In this document: positions 47,093 to 58,315 of the stretch, in pieces
How positions within the stretch are numbered: the first letter of the stretch is position 1
Layout of the letters: the number at the start of each line of letters is the position of its first letter
NCBI RefSeq assembly: GCF_018873765.1
Contig: NC_057923.1
Coordinates: forward strand, 19,625,913 to 19,689,912
Source of the DNA: Telopea speciosissima
Taxonomy: Eukaryota; Streptophyta; Magnoliopsida; Proteales; Proteaceae
Direction of reading: 5' to 3'
Length of the DNA: 64,000 nt
The notes under the pieces: generated by a model
Database searches by the model: none
The model's input: only the letters and a program-made list of their open reading frames with translations
Told to the model about the DNA's origin: nothing
Translations under genes and position numbers: made by a program

Positions 47093-48803
47093 TGTTGGAC
47101 AAGTGTGTGTCCATCAAACCCAGTTCGGTCCGGTTCAACCCGGTTCACCTTTGTATTGAACATTTATACATTCTTGTTTAATATTGTCACATGCGATATA
47201 AACTTTTTGAGCATTATGTGTCCGTAATTTATACTTAAAATGGTAATCGCGACTAGGGTTTGGGCTGGGCACCCTTATCATATGGTCGTCGCATTGGGTA
47301 TGCCTAGACATGTGATGTTAGGGTACGAATGCGAGTGCTCACATGTTTGATGTGTGCATTGGCGAAGAATCTACTTTGTTGATTCCCTCATGTATTATTG
47401 CCAGATGTAGGAAGGGATAGACATGTGTCACCGACACCCTGTACCTGAGGGAACCTGTCACTGCAAAGTGTGATTGTATTCTTTGGTTCATCAATGACTG
47501 AGACTTAAGCGAGTTAAAGCCGGTGTTCTGGGAATACGTGAATACTTTGTGAGTGAAGGAGTTATCCAACACGGTCACCACTGCCTGATTGGGGAACACC
47601 AAGATAGAGACTGTCTGTGCATGGTCAAATCAGAATCTGGATCCAGTGCCATTTTGGAAATGGTTTTGCAAAAATCTATTTTACATAAAATGATACATTA
47701 TTTATAATTATTTGAACAAAGTATTTTATCGAGTTTTGCGGGACCTGATCAGATGTACAGACACTCGTATATGGACTTGTACTATGGATTGGGGTTTGGC
47801 AGTATATGTGTACGTACCCCTAGATTCCATAATGATGATGTTGATTAGTGGGGGGGTTGTATATGATAATAGTTATCATATAGGGAGTTATTTGGAATTT
47901 GCTAATTTAATTGGCTCTTTATTTAATTAATGGAATTGGTGCTAATTGTAATTATCCATTAATAATTAAATAAAGTAGCTAATTAATACTTTTCCTATTA
48001 GATTCTGCTTCTTCCCCTTTTAGAAGCACTTTGAGTTTAAACAGAACTATCAAACTGAGAGAGAGAGAGAGAGACAGACTCTCACTGGGATTAAAGTAAT
48101 CCATCCAGGGTTTAATTAAAACCCTAGATCTATAAAATGATCAAAAAATGCAGGAGGGGGCAGTGCTCCACGATTTTGCCTGGCCCCCTCTTCTGCTTTT
48201 TGGTCTCTCTCTCCCTCTTTGAGATCTCTTCTTCTTCTTCTAGTTTCTCTCATCTATGTTTGAGAGTTAGAGTTTGTGAAACCCTAGATCTGTGCTGAAG
48301 AATTTGAGAGCATCTGGGATTGGCTTGAAGAACCTTGGTAGCACCATTGGAGGTTCAGATCTATTTGCTTGGAGCGCTCACTGGAGGAAGAACCATTGTC
48401 TATTGGAGGAGCAACACTTGAGGCTCACCAGATTAGCAATTATTGTTTAATTCCTTCAGTTATTAATTATTAATATTTATGGGATGCGAAAGAAACTTGA
48501 ATCAATTTATTTTTGCTGCGCATTCGAGTATAGGATAGATCCCTCTTGCCATGTGATGGATTAGAGATGTTGTTTCTCTGTCCCTAATGTGCTCTATAAT
48601 TGTGTGGGACACATGAGGGAAGGAGAAACCCTAATAGGGTTGCACCAGGGTTCCCATGGGCAACCATGAGAAATCCTAAAAATTAAAATGGGGCACCCAT
48701 GGGACACCATGGGCTAACCTAGGGTGTGCAATATCCTAATTGGTTTATATTTGGTTTCCCTAGGGAACCATGGTTTTATCACTGGACCGTAGTTTGGCCT
48801 ACA
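47093..48803. mobile_element. Solo LTR-like insert (1.7 kb) nested in the Copia element
   Basis: TGTTGGACAAGT ... GGCCTACA, flanked by perfect ATTAC (47088-47092 and 48804-48808). It holds a (GA)n run at about 48057-48074 and a stretch TGCGCATTCGAGTATAGGAT that recalls the end region of long Copia LTRs. No coding frame was recognised, so it is probably a long solo LTR. Confidence 0.8.
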
Positions 48804-49660
48804 ATTACAAGCAAGTGGAGTTGCAACATTTTTTCAAAGTGGCAGAATGCTCGCCAGGTGAAAAATTGTTGGGTTTTGGCTCGCATTTATTGTGTTGAAA
48901 CTCACATGAGTTGTTAGTTTTTAACTTATATTGGGACTCTCTTTGTCACATGGGTAGCTTGAAGGTCAAGCTAGGAGGAGTGGAGTGCAAGAAAAGAAAT
49001 CTTGTACTTTAGGTGCTCTTTGTTCTCTATATATCTTGAGGGGGCTCAAGTGGGTAGAGAGAGTGATAAGAGTGACTTGTAAGTGGGTCATGAACTGTAC
49101 ATGCAAGTGGGTGGAGTTGTGAGAGAGTGGATTGTTCTTGGGTTTTCTAAGAGAGGGTGTACAAGGGATTTGGGTTTGGGTTTTGGGGATTAAACTTAGA
49201 CCATTCTTGTATTGTTTTCTTTCTCTTAGTGAAGAACAAGGTATCTCTCCGTGGACGTAGGTAGGTTTTTGCCGAACCACGTAAATCTTGCGTGTTGTTT
49301 TTTCTTTATGTCATTTTTCTATCATTTTTCTTTTCATTAGATTGTGGAGGTGTGCATAGTTGTAATCGAATCAATATATCCATACGCTTCTATTTGTGTG
49401 TTAACCCCAACAGGAATTGCCCCTTAGAAACAATTTGACACAACCACATAGGGGAAAGAGAAGGGGAGGGGAAGTTTACAAGTTAAAGGGTCGGGCTGTA
49501 ACCGTGTGGGCTTTGGTCGGACACCTGACAGGTTAGGATCCCACATTGGGTCGGGCTTTAACCGGGTGAACTCGGTCAAGTCTGCCGGGCTGAGGCGAGC
49601 CTGGAATTGACCCCCCTAAATCTCACCACTAATAGAAAGAGTTTGAATCATCTACAGATT

Positions 49661-49756
49661 CATGTGAGAGGCAACCACCTGTCTTGTTATTGCCACTTAC
49701 AAGGTGGGGAGGAGTATTTTTGGAAACAAAAGGGACAGGTGGTTGCCTCTCACATG
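49661..49756. repeat. Perfect 23-bp foldback (96-bp hairpin)
   Basis: CATGTGAGAGGCAACCACCT plus GTC (49661-49683) is the exact reverse complement of 49734-49756, with a 50-bp loop whose edges (TTGTT and AACAA) can pair further. It could be a small foldback MITE or a hairpin RNA precursor. No transcription evidence is available. Confidence 0.85.
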
Positions 49757-49983
49757 TATGTGTACCTTGCATGTACGTACATGATTCAATCTCAAAAAGG
49801 TCTACGCTGGTCAAAACTTTCATAGGTTGACTTGATCACAACCACCCATGTAAACAACCATTGAGTTGAATGAGCAAACCAATGGGGGATATGCTAGGAG
49901 AGAACCGAATTATCACATGGTACATGTTTGACACACATGTTTTGAAGTTGGAACGTGTGGAGAACTTCAACTCCCGGCGCTTT

Positions 49984-50129
49984 GGAGTCCGGATCAGCTC
50001 CACATATGTGGAGAGTATTTACTCTCCATATATTGTTGCAAGCCGACACATGGCCCAGCTGCAACCCACAATCTACTCTTTAAGCTATTTTTTTTTTTTT
50101 AAATAAAACCAGAAATGGTGGAACCCACC
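49984..50129. repeat. Left arm of a long inverted repeat (partner 63547-63697)
   Basis: GGAGTCCGGATCAGCTCCAC, ATATGTGGAGAGT, TTCTTTAAG-like and CAGAAATGGTGGAACCCACC match, in reverse complement and in the same order, the arm at 63547-63697. With the Copia elements removed, the two arms would bracket only the LRR-kinase fragment. This suggests a Pack-MULE, but its outer ends and 9-bp duplication were not identified. Confidence 0.65.
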
Positions 50130-51124
50130 ATCATCTTCAAGTTTCTTGTTGTACAGGGAGGAAGGTATCTAGAGAGGTGGTTGTTTGGCAAATTAAATCT
50201 ATTCAACTTCAAGTTTTGCAATTCAAGCAGGATATTTTTTTCCTGAGAGATCGAGATAATTAGAGATTGGCAAGCTCCCAATTTGAGCTCGGATTTTCCC
50301 AGACAGCTCATTGTTTGCAAGGTGTAACTTGTTTAGCTTCTTTAACGATCGGAATCTAAACTGAAACTCTCCGAAAAGCTTGTTATTGTGAAGGTCCAAC
50401 CTTGCAAACTCAATGAACCTCGTTAATGTTGTAGCGAAAGAGGCCCAAAAAGGTAGTTATCGCCACTAGAAAACTCAATGAGATTCTCCACAATTCCAAT
50501 CTCTTCGGCTATGCATCTAACAAATCAGTTTTTAAGATAGAAAAAATGAACATATTAGAGGCCCCAAATATCTTCAACGTCTCACCAGAGAACAAACTCC
50601 CAACAAACTCAAGTAGATTCACATAGAGCAATCTCCAGAACACCGTCGAATCCTCTAAGGAGTTGATTACCCATCAATCAAATATTGGTTAAGCTCCAAA
50701 AATGACGAAGGCTTTCGAAATCTGTCCAGAGAACATATTAGATATGAGAAGAAGCTCTTGAAGAGAGCCTTTCGAACACAAATTCGTATGTATCTTTCTT
50801 GACAACTGATTATCCAAAACAAAAAGCTTCACTTCACACAGGGAATTCGTCCCAAGGTCCTTGGGCAACTCTCAGTTAAGACGGTTCTTGAAAAGCGTCA
50901 CTTTCATATAGATTTAGAGACATGGAATTGCTTTCAGGAAAGTTTGCTTAAACTCATCCAGAATCATTCCTTCCAAGTCGTCATGGAAGCATCCAATCTC
51001 CACAATGTGTTCATATTCGAAATCTCAGCAAGTTGTGTTTGCGAAGAAGAATAGGGTGGGGTGGTGGTCTTTGCGCAGAAGGGGACGGTGTAGTTGAGAC
51101 TCGAGACTCTAGATGAAGAAGATG
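50130..51124 (-). pseudogene. LRR receptor kinase (HAESA/HSL-like) ectodomain fragment
   Basis: The - strand reads a run of leucine-rich repeats with frame breaks: IGIVENLIEFSSGDN, FARLDLHNNKLFGEF, SLKKLNKLHLANNELSGKIR, AQIGSLPISNYLDLSGKK, LQNLKLNRFNLPNNHLS. Wording and order match the last ectodomain repeats of HAESA-like receptor kinases, including the LQNLKLNxxNLSNNxLSGxLPP step before the membrane helix. The membrane and kinase parts are missing and stops abound. It lies between the arms of the inverted repeat 49984/63697. Confidence 0.75.
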
Positions 51125-51202
51125 ATTGTTGTTAACAATGACAATGAAACAATGCAAGACGTGTTGGGTTGGAAAACTTATCAGTATCCTTATCAGCCCC
51201 CC

Positions 51203-52745
51203 TCAAACTGTTGGGGGGAAGCCACAGCAGTTTGCCACGATGAGTCTAGAAAATGGGAGCAGGTAATCCCTTAGTAAAGATATCGGCAATTTGCGAAGTT
51301 GTTCAAACAAATGTGTAACGACTTTGTTGTCGATGACTAGATCATGGACAAAATGGTAATCGACCTCTATATGCTTGGTTCTTGCATATAGAACAGGGTT
51401 GGTTGCCATATGTGTTGCAGAGATGTTATCACAACAGAGAAGCATTGGAAAGGTGATGGGAACTTGCAGATCAGCTAAAATATATGAAAGCCATAACATT
51501 TTAGAAATAGTAACGTCGAGAGCCTTGTACTCAGCCTCCGAACTGGAACGTGAAATTGTGGGTTGCTTCTTGGAACCCCATGAGATCGAATTGGGTCCAA
51601 AGTAAGTGCAAAAGCCTATGGCCGATCGCCTGGTGTCCAGGCAGCCTGCCCAATCAGCATTAGAGTATGCCATAACTAGGGACCCTTAGAGATTGAAATT
51701 CTGGCTCCCATTGTGTTCTTGATATACCGTAGTATGCGTTTGATAGCCTAAAGATGAGTTGTGGTTGGCGCATGCATATGTTGACACACTTGATTAACAA
51801 CATAATAAATGTCAGGACGTGTCATGGTCAAGTATTGCAATGTTCCAACAATTTGTCGGTATTCACTACGATCAAGTAATGGATCACCCTCGGGGGTTGA
51901 AAGCTTGGAGTTGGGTGCTACAGGTATGCCATAGGGTTTACAACCAGTCATACCAGTACGATGAAGAAGATCAAGGGCGTACTTAGTCTGTGAGAGAAGT
52001 AAGCTGGATGGGGTTTTAGTTTCTTCAATGCCCAAAAAGTAATGGAGATCCCCAAGGTTGGTCATGGCAAATTCTTGGCTCAGTCGCTGAACAAAGCCAT
52101 CTGTCTTGGATGGTGTATCACCAGTTAGTATTATATAATCAACATAAAGTAATAAAATGAGCATTCCACTGTTAGAATGAAGTATGAACATTAAGTTGTC
52201 TGCTAGACTTTGGTGGAAGCCATTACGGAGAAGGAAAATGCTTAACCGGTGGAACTATGCCCTTGGTGCTTGTCGAAGACCATATATAGTCTTGGTGAGG
52301 CGACAAACATGAGTCAGTTGAGAGGAATTTATAAAACCAGGCGGTTGCTGCATGTATACTTCCTCATTTAAGATGCCATGAAGAAAGGTGTTTTTTACGT
52401 CGAGCTAACGTATTGGCCAAGAGCGAGAGATGGCAACTGATAGGACTGTGCAAATGGTGGTGGGTTTGACGATAGGACTGAAAGTGTTGGTGAAGTCTAG
52501 GCCTTGTTGTTGGTAAAATCCTTTGGCTACCAAACGGGCCATGCAACGTTGGATGGAGCCATCACTCTTTGTTTTGATTCCATAGACCCATTAGTAGCCC
52601 ACAACATTCATGTCAGGTGTGTGGGGAATGAGGGTCCATGTATTATTTGTAGTAAGAGCCTTATATTCTTCCTCCATGGTAGTCCCCCATTTGGGGTCTT
52701 TGAGATCTTGTTTGTACGTAGATGATTTAGTAGGAGAGGAGGTGA
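51203..52745 (-). pseudogene. Copia B reverse transcriptase and RNase H
   Basis: On the - strand: [61 protein letters not shown] (about 52340), LLLYVDYIILTGD (about 52130; usual YVDD is YVDY), YRQIVGTLQYLTMTRPDI, then RNase H with NADWAGCLDTRRSAIGFC, SRSSSEAEYKAL and ARTKHIEVDYHFVHD (51203-51673). Stops and frameshifts are many, so it is inactive. Confidence 0.9.
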
Positions 52746-52750
52746 CAGTG

Positions 52751-55695
52751 TGTCACACCCCGAAACCCCCCCTTGGGAGGATTCGATGGCTGACCCGAAT
52801 ACCTGATGTATTCAGAGACCACAAGGATCCAGATGCAGTAAATACACGTCACAAGCACAACACAATTTCAAGATAACACGTGTTACATTGATTAGAGTGC
52901 AGGAAAAGTAAAGTGCTATAAGTTTTATACATATTATTTACATTGGAAGTTCTAACAGCTCGATGTTCCCAAGTTCAAGACCATCGAGCCAATACACCAC
53001 TATTCTAAAATATAAACAGTGGAAATTCAACCATAAAAAAAAAAATAATAATACTGAACAAAAGAAAATAAAACGATAACACCACTTCATCAGTTCCTGT
53101 TCTCCAAGTAATCATTTCTGCCACAAACGCATTCACCTGCAGAATCATCTAAAAAGAGGAAATTTCACAGGGGTGAGCTCCACTGAGCCCAGCAAGTAAA
53201 GGATAGACCACACACACAAGCATGCATCCTCAATGCATGGGTTCAATTTTAATATTAAATCCACCTAACAAACAAATGCCTAAGTCGGGTCTATGCTATG
53301 ACAACAACTCGGGAGACGTTCTCGGTTCCTTCTTAACCTCCCTGAGACTTAACCTCAACTGTTGTAGGGAGCCCATAGTGGTCGTTGGTATGATATACCT
53401 TCCCATGGATAGACCCCGATAATCATAGCCAGGACCCCATCCCGGCGTCCTTCACACTCCTCAGTGACAGGGAGCTATGATCACCCAACACCTGAACCCC
53501 TACTGGTAAGGGTTGTAGCACTAAGGAATGACATCCCTAGCCATTCATTTAAATGGTATAGTACGAGGTGTACAGTGCTCCCGCATCCCATATTACTGCA
53601 CACGATACCTCTAATTTCTAAGCCAACTACGACATCTATTCTAACACAGATTCATATTGCATATCATTCCACATCACATCGTTCACATCCATAAGTCATA
53701 AATAATGAAATTAATAAGTATTATAAGCAAAACAGGAATTTAAATATGCACATGATTCATTAACAAATAATACTAAAAATGAATTAGACACTCCCAAAAG
53801 AAATCAAAACCTACCCCCACTTATATTGTTATGCTTGCGTTTGTGAGATTGAAATAATCCTCGAGAAGGTTGCCGATAGGTTTTGATGACCAAAAGATTT
53901 TTCCCTATAATTATTAAGTCATACACAAATATTAGGATATGCTTGAGTGTTGGTGGTATCCTAGGGTAGCCTTAGGGTTAGGTTAGAATAGGTTTAGAAT
54001 CACATTTAGGTTTAACGGTAGTTACAAGAATTTAAAGGAAAAATGGGGAATTTTGTATGTAAATTTCAGATCACACAGGAGTTATACTATTTTACTAAAC
54101 AGGGATCAATCTCCCAGAATAGAAGACAGAACATGCTACCTAACTCGAAGTGGTATTTTAGCCCATTTAGGTAGAGGCACAATGCTTGGGTCCAACCGAT
54201 GTAAAATGCCCCAAAAACATGAATCGGACTCTTAGGTGGATTCTGGTCTGAGTCCACCTCTGGGTCCACCTGAAAACAGAATAGGTATGGACTCTTGTTG
54301 TGGATTCTGGCCTGAGTCCATCTTTGAGTCTACTTGGAAACAGAATAGGTGTGGGTACTTATTATGGATTCTGGTCTGAGTTCACCTCTGAGTCCACCTG
54401 TGCTGAATTCGAATTTCTAAGGTTTGAGCCTCCCAACTTGATTTCAAGCCATAAGGGCTTGGGGAAAAAGATCACTAAGCCATCTAGGATCATAATATCA
54501 TACTCTTATCAAGAGATTTGTTGGGTTTAATGAATAAATCATCCGAAAAGACCCAAATCTGGGGTTTGCTAGTAAAATTCCTAGATTCAAGTGAGGGGTT
54601 AAATAGAAAGTCAATAGTGGTCTTAGAGATGAGTATCAAGCTCCCCATAGAGTGATTTAGCTCAATTTCCATAGATTCCTAAAGGAACTATCAAGAATTA
54701 ATATTGGGTAATAAAATAGGTTAAACAAATCAGCCATAGACTTTATAAAAAATGGAAGAGAGAGTGGAGTCGCTACCTTCAAATAAAAAATGGGATCTCA
54801 AGTTCTTCCTCCACTTCTTCTTCTTCTTCTTCTTCTTTTTCTTCTTCTTTTTCTTCTTCTCTTTTTCCTTTCAATTTTGCAAAACTGATTCAATCCTTGA
54901 ATCTCTAGATTTGTTAGGAAAGTAATGCTAAATCCCATTAAATGACACCTCCACCTTGCATGGGCTAGGTGGCTTTGTCCACCAAACCACTACCTCCATT
55001 CTTAGCCACCTCCTACTTCACTATACACCAAGCCACTTCATCTTCCCTAGCCACCTCCTACTTCACTATTACAACATAACCCATGTGCTACATAAATAAA
55101 TAAATCATATATACATATGTATAGATATAAACATAAACACCATATTATTATATTGTCTGTAACTTATATGAAAATAATATTATAATACATCTTAAATTAT
55201 AGTAACATTATAATCTATTTAAATATATATAATAATGTATTACGCAAAATTTCTTGAAATTTCGTATCCGACCCGCACAGGACTCAAGGCCGAACCCAAG
55301 ACTCTGTTTGCATCCCTTCTTGTCTATGATGCCTTATCTATGGCTTTTTGCTTATGAAATCCAACGGCTTTTCTTTGGGGATCTTCCCCACTTTCTTTAA
55401 CATACTCTCGCAAAAAATTATTTGAGTTTAAAATATCAAACACGGCTTATGCTTGTCAGTTAATAGAACTTACCACGATCCGTACATCTGTCGATGGGTC
55501 TTGCAACTACACGGGGGAGGTATCTGACGTTTTATCGTTAGGTGACGTATTACCGAAAAGGTTCTTTCTTCATCATCTATACATTCGTACACTCAACTAA
55601 AATTCCATAACGTACTTGATGCTATGACTTCGAGTTCCAGATCTATAATCGGATTCGGGTTAGGGTTCGGATAAAAAATATGCCAAGTCGTAACT
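52751..55695. mobile_element. 2.9-kb non-coding insert with CAGTG duplication, probable long solo LTR (element E)
   Basis: Begins TGTCACACCCCGAAACCCCC directly after CAGTG (52746-52750) and ends CCAAGTCGTAACT directly before CAGTG (55696-55700). The start matches element F (TGTCACGTCC), and the inner blocks AATCATCTAAAAAGAGG, GAGCTCCACTGAGCCCA and GGTAAGGGTTGTAGCACT are shared with it. The end does not show CA. A unit of about 65 bp (TGGATTCTGG.CTGAGTCCA.CT ... AACAGAATAGGT) repeats 2-3 times at 54236-54400. A (TTC)n-rich run lies at 54818-54862. No coding frame. Confidence 0.75.
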
Positions 55696-55699
55696 CAGT

Positions 55700-57974
55700 G
55701 GCTGTAAGTGCAAGGAGTAGTGGATGGCGAGTGTGAAGTAGAGAAATGGGTGCTTTGGTGCGGCAAGTCCCTGTTTGAGTACGGGTCACCATAAGATGAG
55801 TGGGTGCTGAGGGTGGTGGTGGTGCCTGATCGAACAGTGCCTCATGTGGAGACCGGTGTTGAAGAATTGGGGTTGGTAGCCTGTTGATGATGTATACGGC
55901 TATAGTGAAGGCTTCCAGCCAATATTTCTTAGGCATATGAGCTTGAAAGGGTTAAGCCCATTTCGGTGATATGTCAGTGCTTTCATTTTGAAACCCCATT
56001 TTGTTTGGGGGGGGGGGGGGAATGTGGGGAGAAGATGTGCAATACACAATGCCACAATCATCTAAAAATTGATTGAAGGCGCCCCATGTTAACTCGAGAG
56101 CACCATCACTTTGGAAATACTTGATTTTGCATGACGAAATGTTCTCAGCCATTCTCTTGAAATATGTAAAACTTACAATAGCATCAGATTTGGCTTTTAA
56201 AGGGTAAGGCCATGTAAACCTGGTAAAATCATCAACAAAAATAATGTAAGAGGTGAAGTCATTGATTGAGGACGTTGGTGAGGGTCCTCATAAATCACAA
56301 TGAATGATCTCTAAAGGTGAAGTAGTGCGATGAACAGCAGGAAGAAAGGGTAGCCTGCGTTGCTTTCCCAAGTGACACGCAGTGCAAACACTGGTGTGCT
56401 TACTAATTGAGAATGGAGCAAGAGATTGACTGGATCAAACATGTTGAAGAACCGACAAGGATGGAGGGCCCAGACGTAGATGCCAAATTTATGAAGTTGA
56501 ACGGGTTCCAAGTAAAGCCAGTGATGTTTTATTAGGAGAAGGAAACCGGTATAAGTCACCCATGAGGGGCCCCATCAGTAGCGCTAGCCTTGTTCGAAGG
56601 TCCTTGATAGAAAGATCCCAAGGAAAAAATTCCACAGAACAATTATTATCTCTTGTGAGTGTAGAAAGAGCTACCAAATTCTGAGTAATATTGGGTACAA
56701 GAAGCACATCCTTGAGTTGCTGTTAAGATTTTGGAGTGGATATAGATGAGGAACCAATACCAGAGGTTGAAAGTTTCTTACCATCACCTACCGAAACCTG
56801 GTCGCTGCCATTGTATGTGGCGGATTGCTGCAATAGTGTTGAATCAAAGGTCATATGAGAAGTGGCGTTGAAATCTGGGATCCACTGATTGTCCGTGGAT
56901 GGTGGTGGTTGCTGGTAGTATTGTCCATGTGTGGGATAGGTGTGGAGGCCAGCAAAGGGAGTAGAAGCTTGAGATGGTGCGCTGTTTCTGCTAGCAGAGT
57001 AGCAAAAATATCATTTACTAGCTGCATGTCCAACCTTTACGCAGATTTGGCATTTTATAGTGTTAGCAGATGGTGGACGGTGGGTGCATGGGTGGGTGGT
57101 TGGGGAAATGAGGGTGGAGCAGGAGAGTATCCAAGGCCAACAGTGGTGTAGGGGACAAGGTAAGGGTCAGATGGAGGGTGAGCAGTGAATGTGGGGTTGG
57201 GAGAGGGAGCATGGGTATATGACCAGTTGTGCTTTGGTTTGCGGGATTGAGTATTAGCGGAATAAAGAGCGGTGTGTGATTGTGGATCAGGGAAGAGAGC
57301 AAGGTTGGTGCCATAGCCGCGCTTCAAGCGTTGTTCATGAGTGAGAAGCTTAGCATGTAGCTCAGCGAAGGATATGGTGGTGGGTAGGTTTTCAATGGTG
57401 ATAATGACAGATGTGTAGTCAGGGCCAAGGCCATTAAGAGCATAACCAACAAGATCAGCATCCTTGATTCGTTTATTGATGGCAGCGAGAGAATCGGCCA
57501 GCGCCTTAAGACGTTGGAGGTAGCCAGTGATGGAGGCGGTGCCTTTGCTAAGCGTTTGAAGCTCACTACGCAGGAAGGTCTTACGAGCCACCGACTGTTG
57601 TTGAAAGTTTTCAGCCATGATATTCCAGGCCTCCTTAGCTGATTGAGAACCAAGAATGACAGTAGAGAATGATGGGTGTAAGGTGGCATTGATGTAAGCA
57701 CGAACAAAATGATCAATGCGAAACCAAGTGTGATAAGCTGGGTTTGGTGTAGTAGTAGTGCCGGCTATCTCAGATGTAGTAGTGGGAGTTGAAGGAGGTG
57801 CAGCAGTTGTTCCATCCAAAATTATTGAGGTCACTGCTGATGAAGATGGATTGAAGTTGCTCTTTCCAGAGTAGGTAATTTGTGCCATCAAACTTAACAG
57901 CAACAAGGTCTGATAAGTTGTGGATGGGAAAGGGTGAGGTTTTATGGAAGAGGTATCCATAAGAGGTATCCATT
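55700..57974 (-). pseudogene. Copia B gag, protease and integrase
   Basis: On the - strand, gag starts near 57974 (MDTSYGYLFHK), with FDGTNYLLWKEQLQSIF in one frame. After a frameshift a 301-codon open stretch (57960-57055) carries the gag core (SAKEAWNIMAENFQQQSVAR, LNGLGPDYTSVIITIENLP). A knuckle/protease region follows, then NITQNLVALSTLTRDNNC, the integrase words ACHLGKQRRLPF and IIFVDDFTRFTWPY, and YWLEAFTIAVYIINRLPTP (55860-55936). The stretch from HRSPHEALFDQ jumps to the linker THLMVTRTQTG, so part of the integrase C-terminus is deleted. Confidence 0.88.
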
Positions 57975-58315
57975 AGCGAAGAGAAAAAAAAAAAAGAGAA
58001 TTGATGAAAAAATAAGATCCTTAGATCGGTGGTTCTGTTACCATGAAACAATGTAAGACGTGTTGGGTTGGAAAACTTATCAGTATCCTTATCAGACACC
58101 TCATGACGTAGTGCGTCATCCTTTGTTGTAGATTGTATTCATTGTAATTCTATCTATTTGACTGTAGATTCCTTTTATTGTATAGCATAGAATAGACAGC
58201 CAAGGCTATATATATATTGTCCCTTATGGACTGAATATAATCAAGGCAATACAATTACTTTCCATAATTTCTACAATTATCATGGTTATGATTTGTTCCT
58301 TTTTTATCTTCACAA

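Larger units (their letters stand above)
44943..49412 (+). mobile_element. Ty1/Copia retrotransposon, gag and partial pol only, nested solo LTR inside
   Basis: LTRs 44943-45502 and 48867-49412 (TGTTGGGTTTTGG ... TTAACCCCAACA), with a perfect GGAAT duplication (44938-44942 and 49413-49417). A tRNA-Met-type primer site TGGTATCAAAGTCGGGG follows the first LTR at 45505. The LTRs are nearly equal except for a 34-bp gain (LINE tail plus target copy) in the first. The interior codes for gag and the start of pol, and integrase, RT and RNase H are deleted. It sits inside the hAT element 44385-49618. Confidence 0.93.
44385..49618. mobile_element. hAT-type element interrupted by a Copia retrotransposon
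   Basis: The left end TGGGGGTGTCAACC (44385) pairs with the right end GGAATTGACCCCCCTA (ending 49618). Flanks AATCTCGA (44377-44384) and AATCTCAC (49619-49626) agree at 6 of 8 bases. Removing the Copia element and one copy of its GGAAT duplication leaves about 760 bp, close to the other hAT elements in the window. Confidence 0.68.
51145..58094 (-). mobile_element. Copia B, Ty1/Copia retrotransposon with 51-bp LTRs
   Basis: Direct repeats of only 51 bp, 51145-51195 and 58044-58094 (TGAAACAATG.AAGACGTGTT ... TATCCTTATCA), 50 of 51 equal. GACAA (51140-51144) and GACAC (58095-58099) flank them, inside the 5' LTR of Copia C. On the - strand the upstream copy is followed directly by a primer-site-like TGGTAACAGAACCACC (about 58027-58043), and the downstream copy is preceded by a purine tract (51196-51222 region). 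Gag, protease, integrase, RT and RNase H are all recognisable. Element E (52751-55695) is inserted between the integrase and RT parts. Confidence 0.88.

Noticed and set aside
56008-56020. G-run as a possible quadruplex or regulatory signal
   Set aside because: A single homopolymer run inside the dead integrase region of Copia B; most likely slippage.
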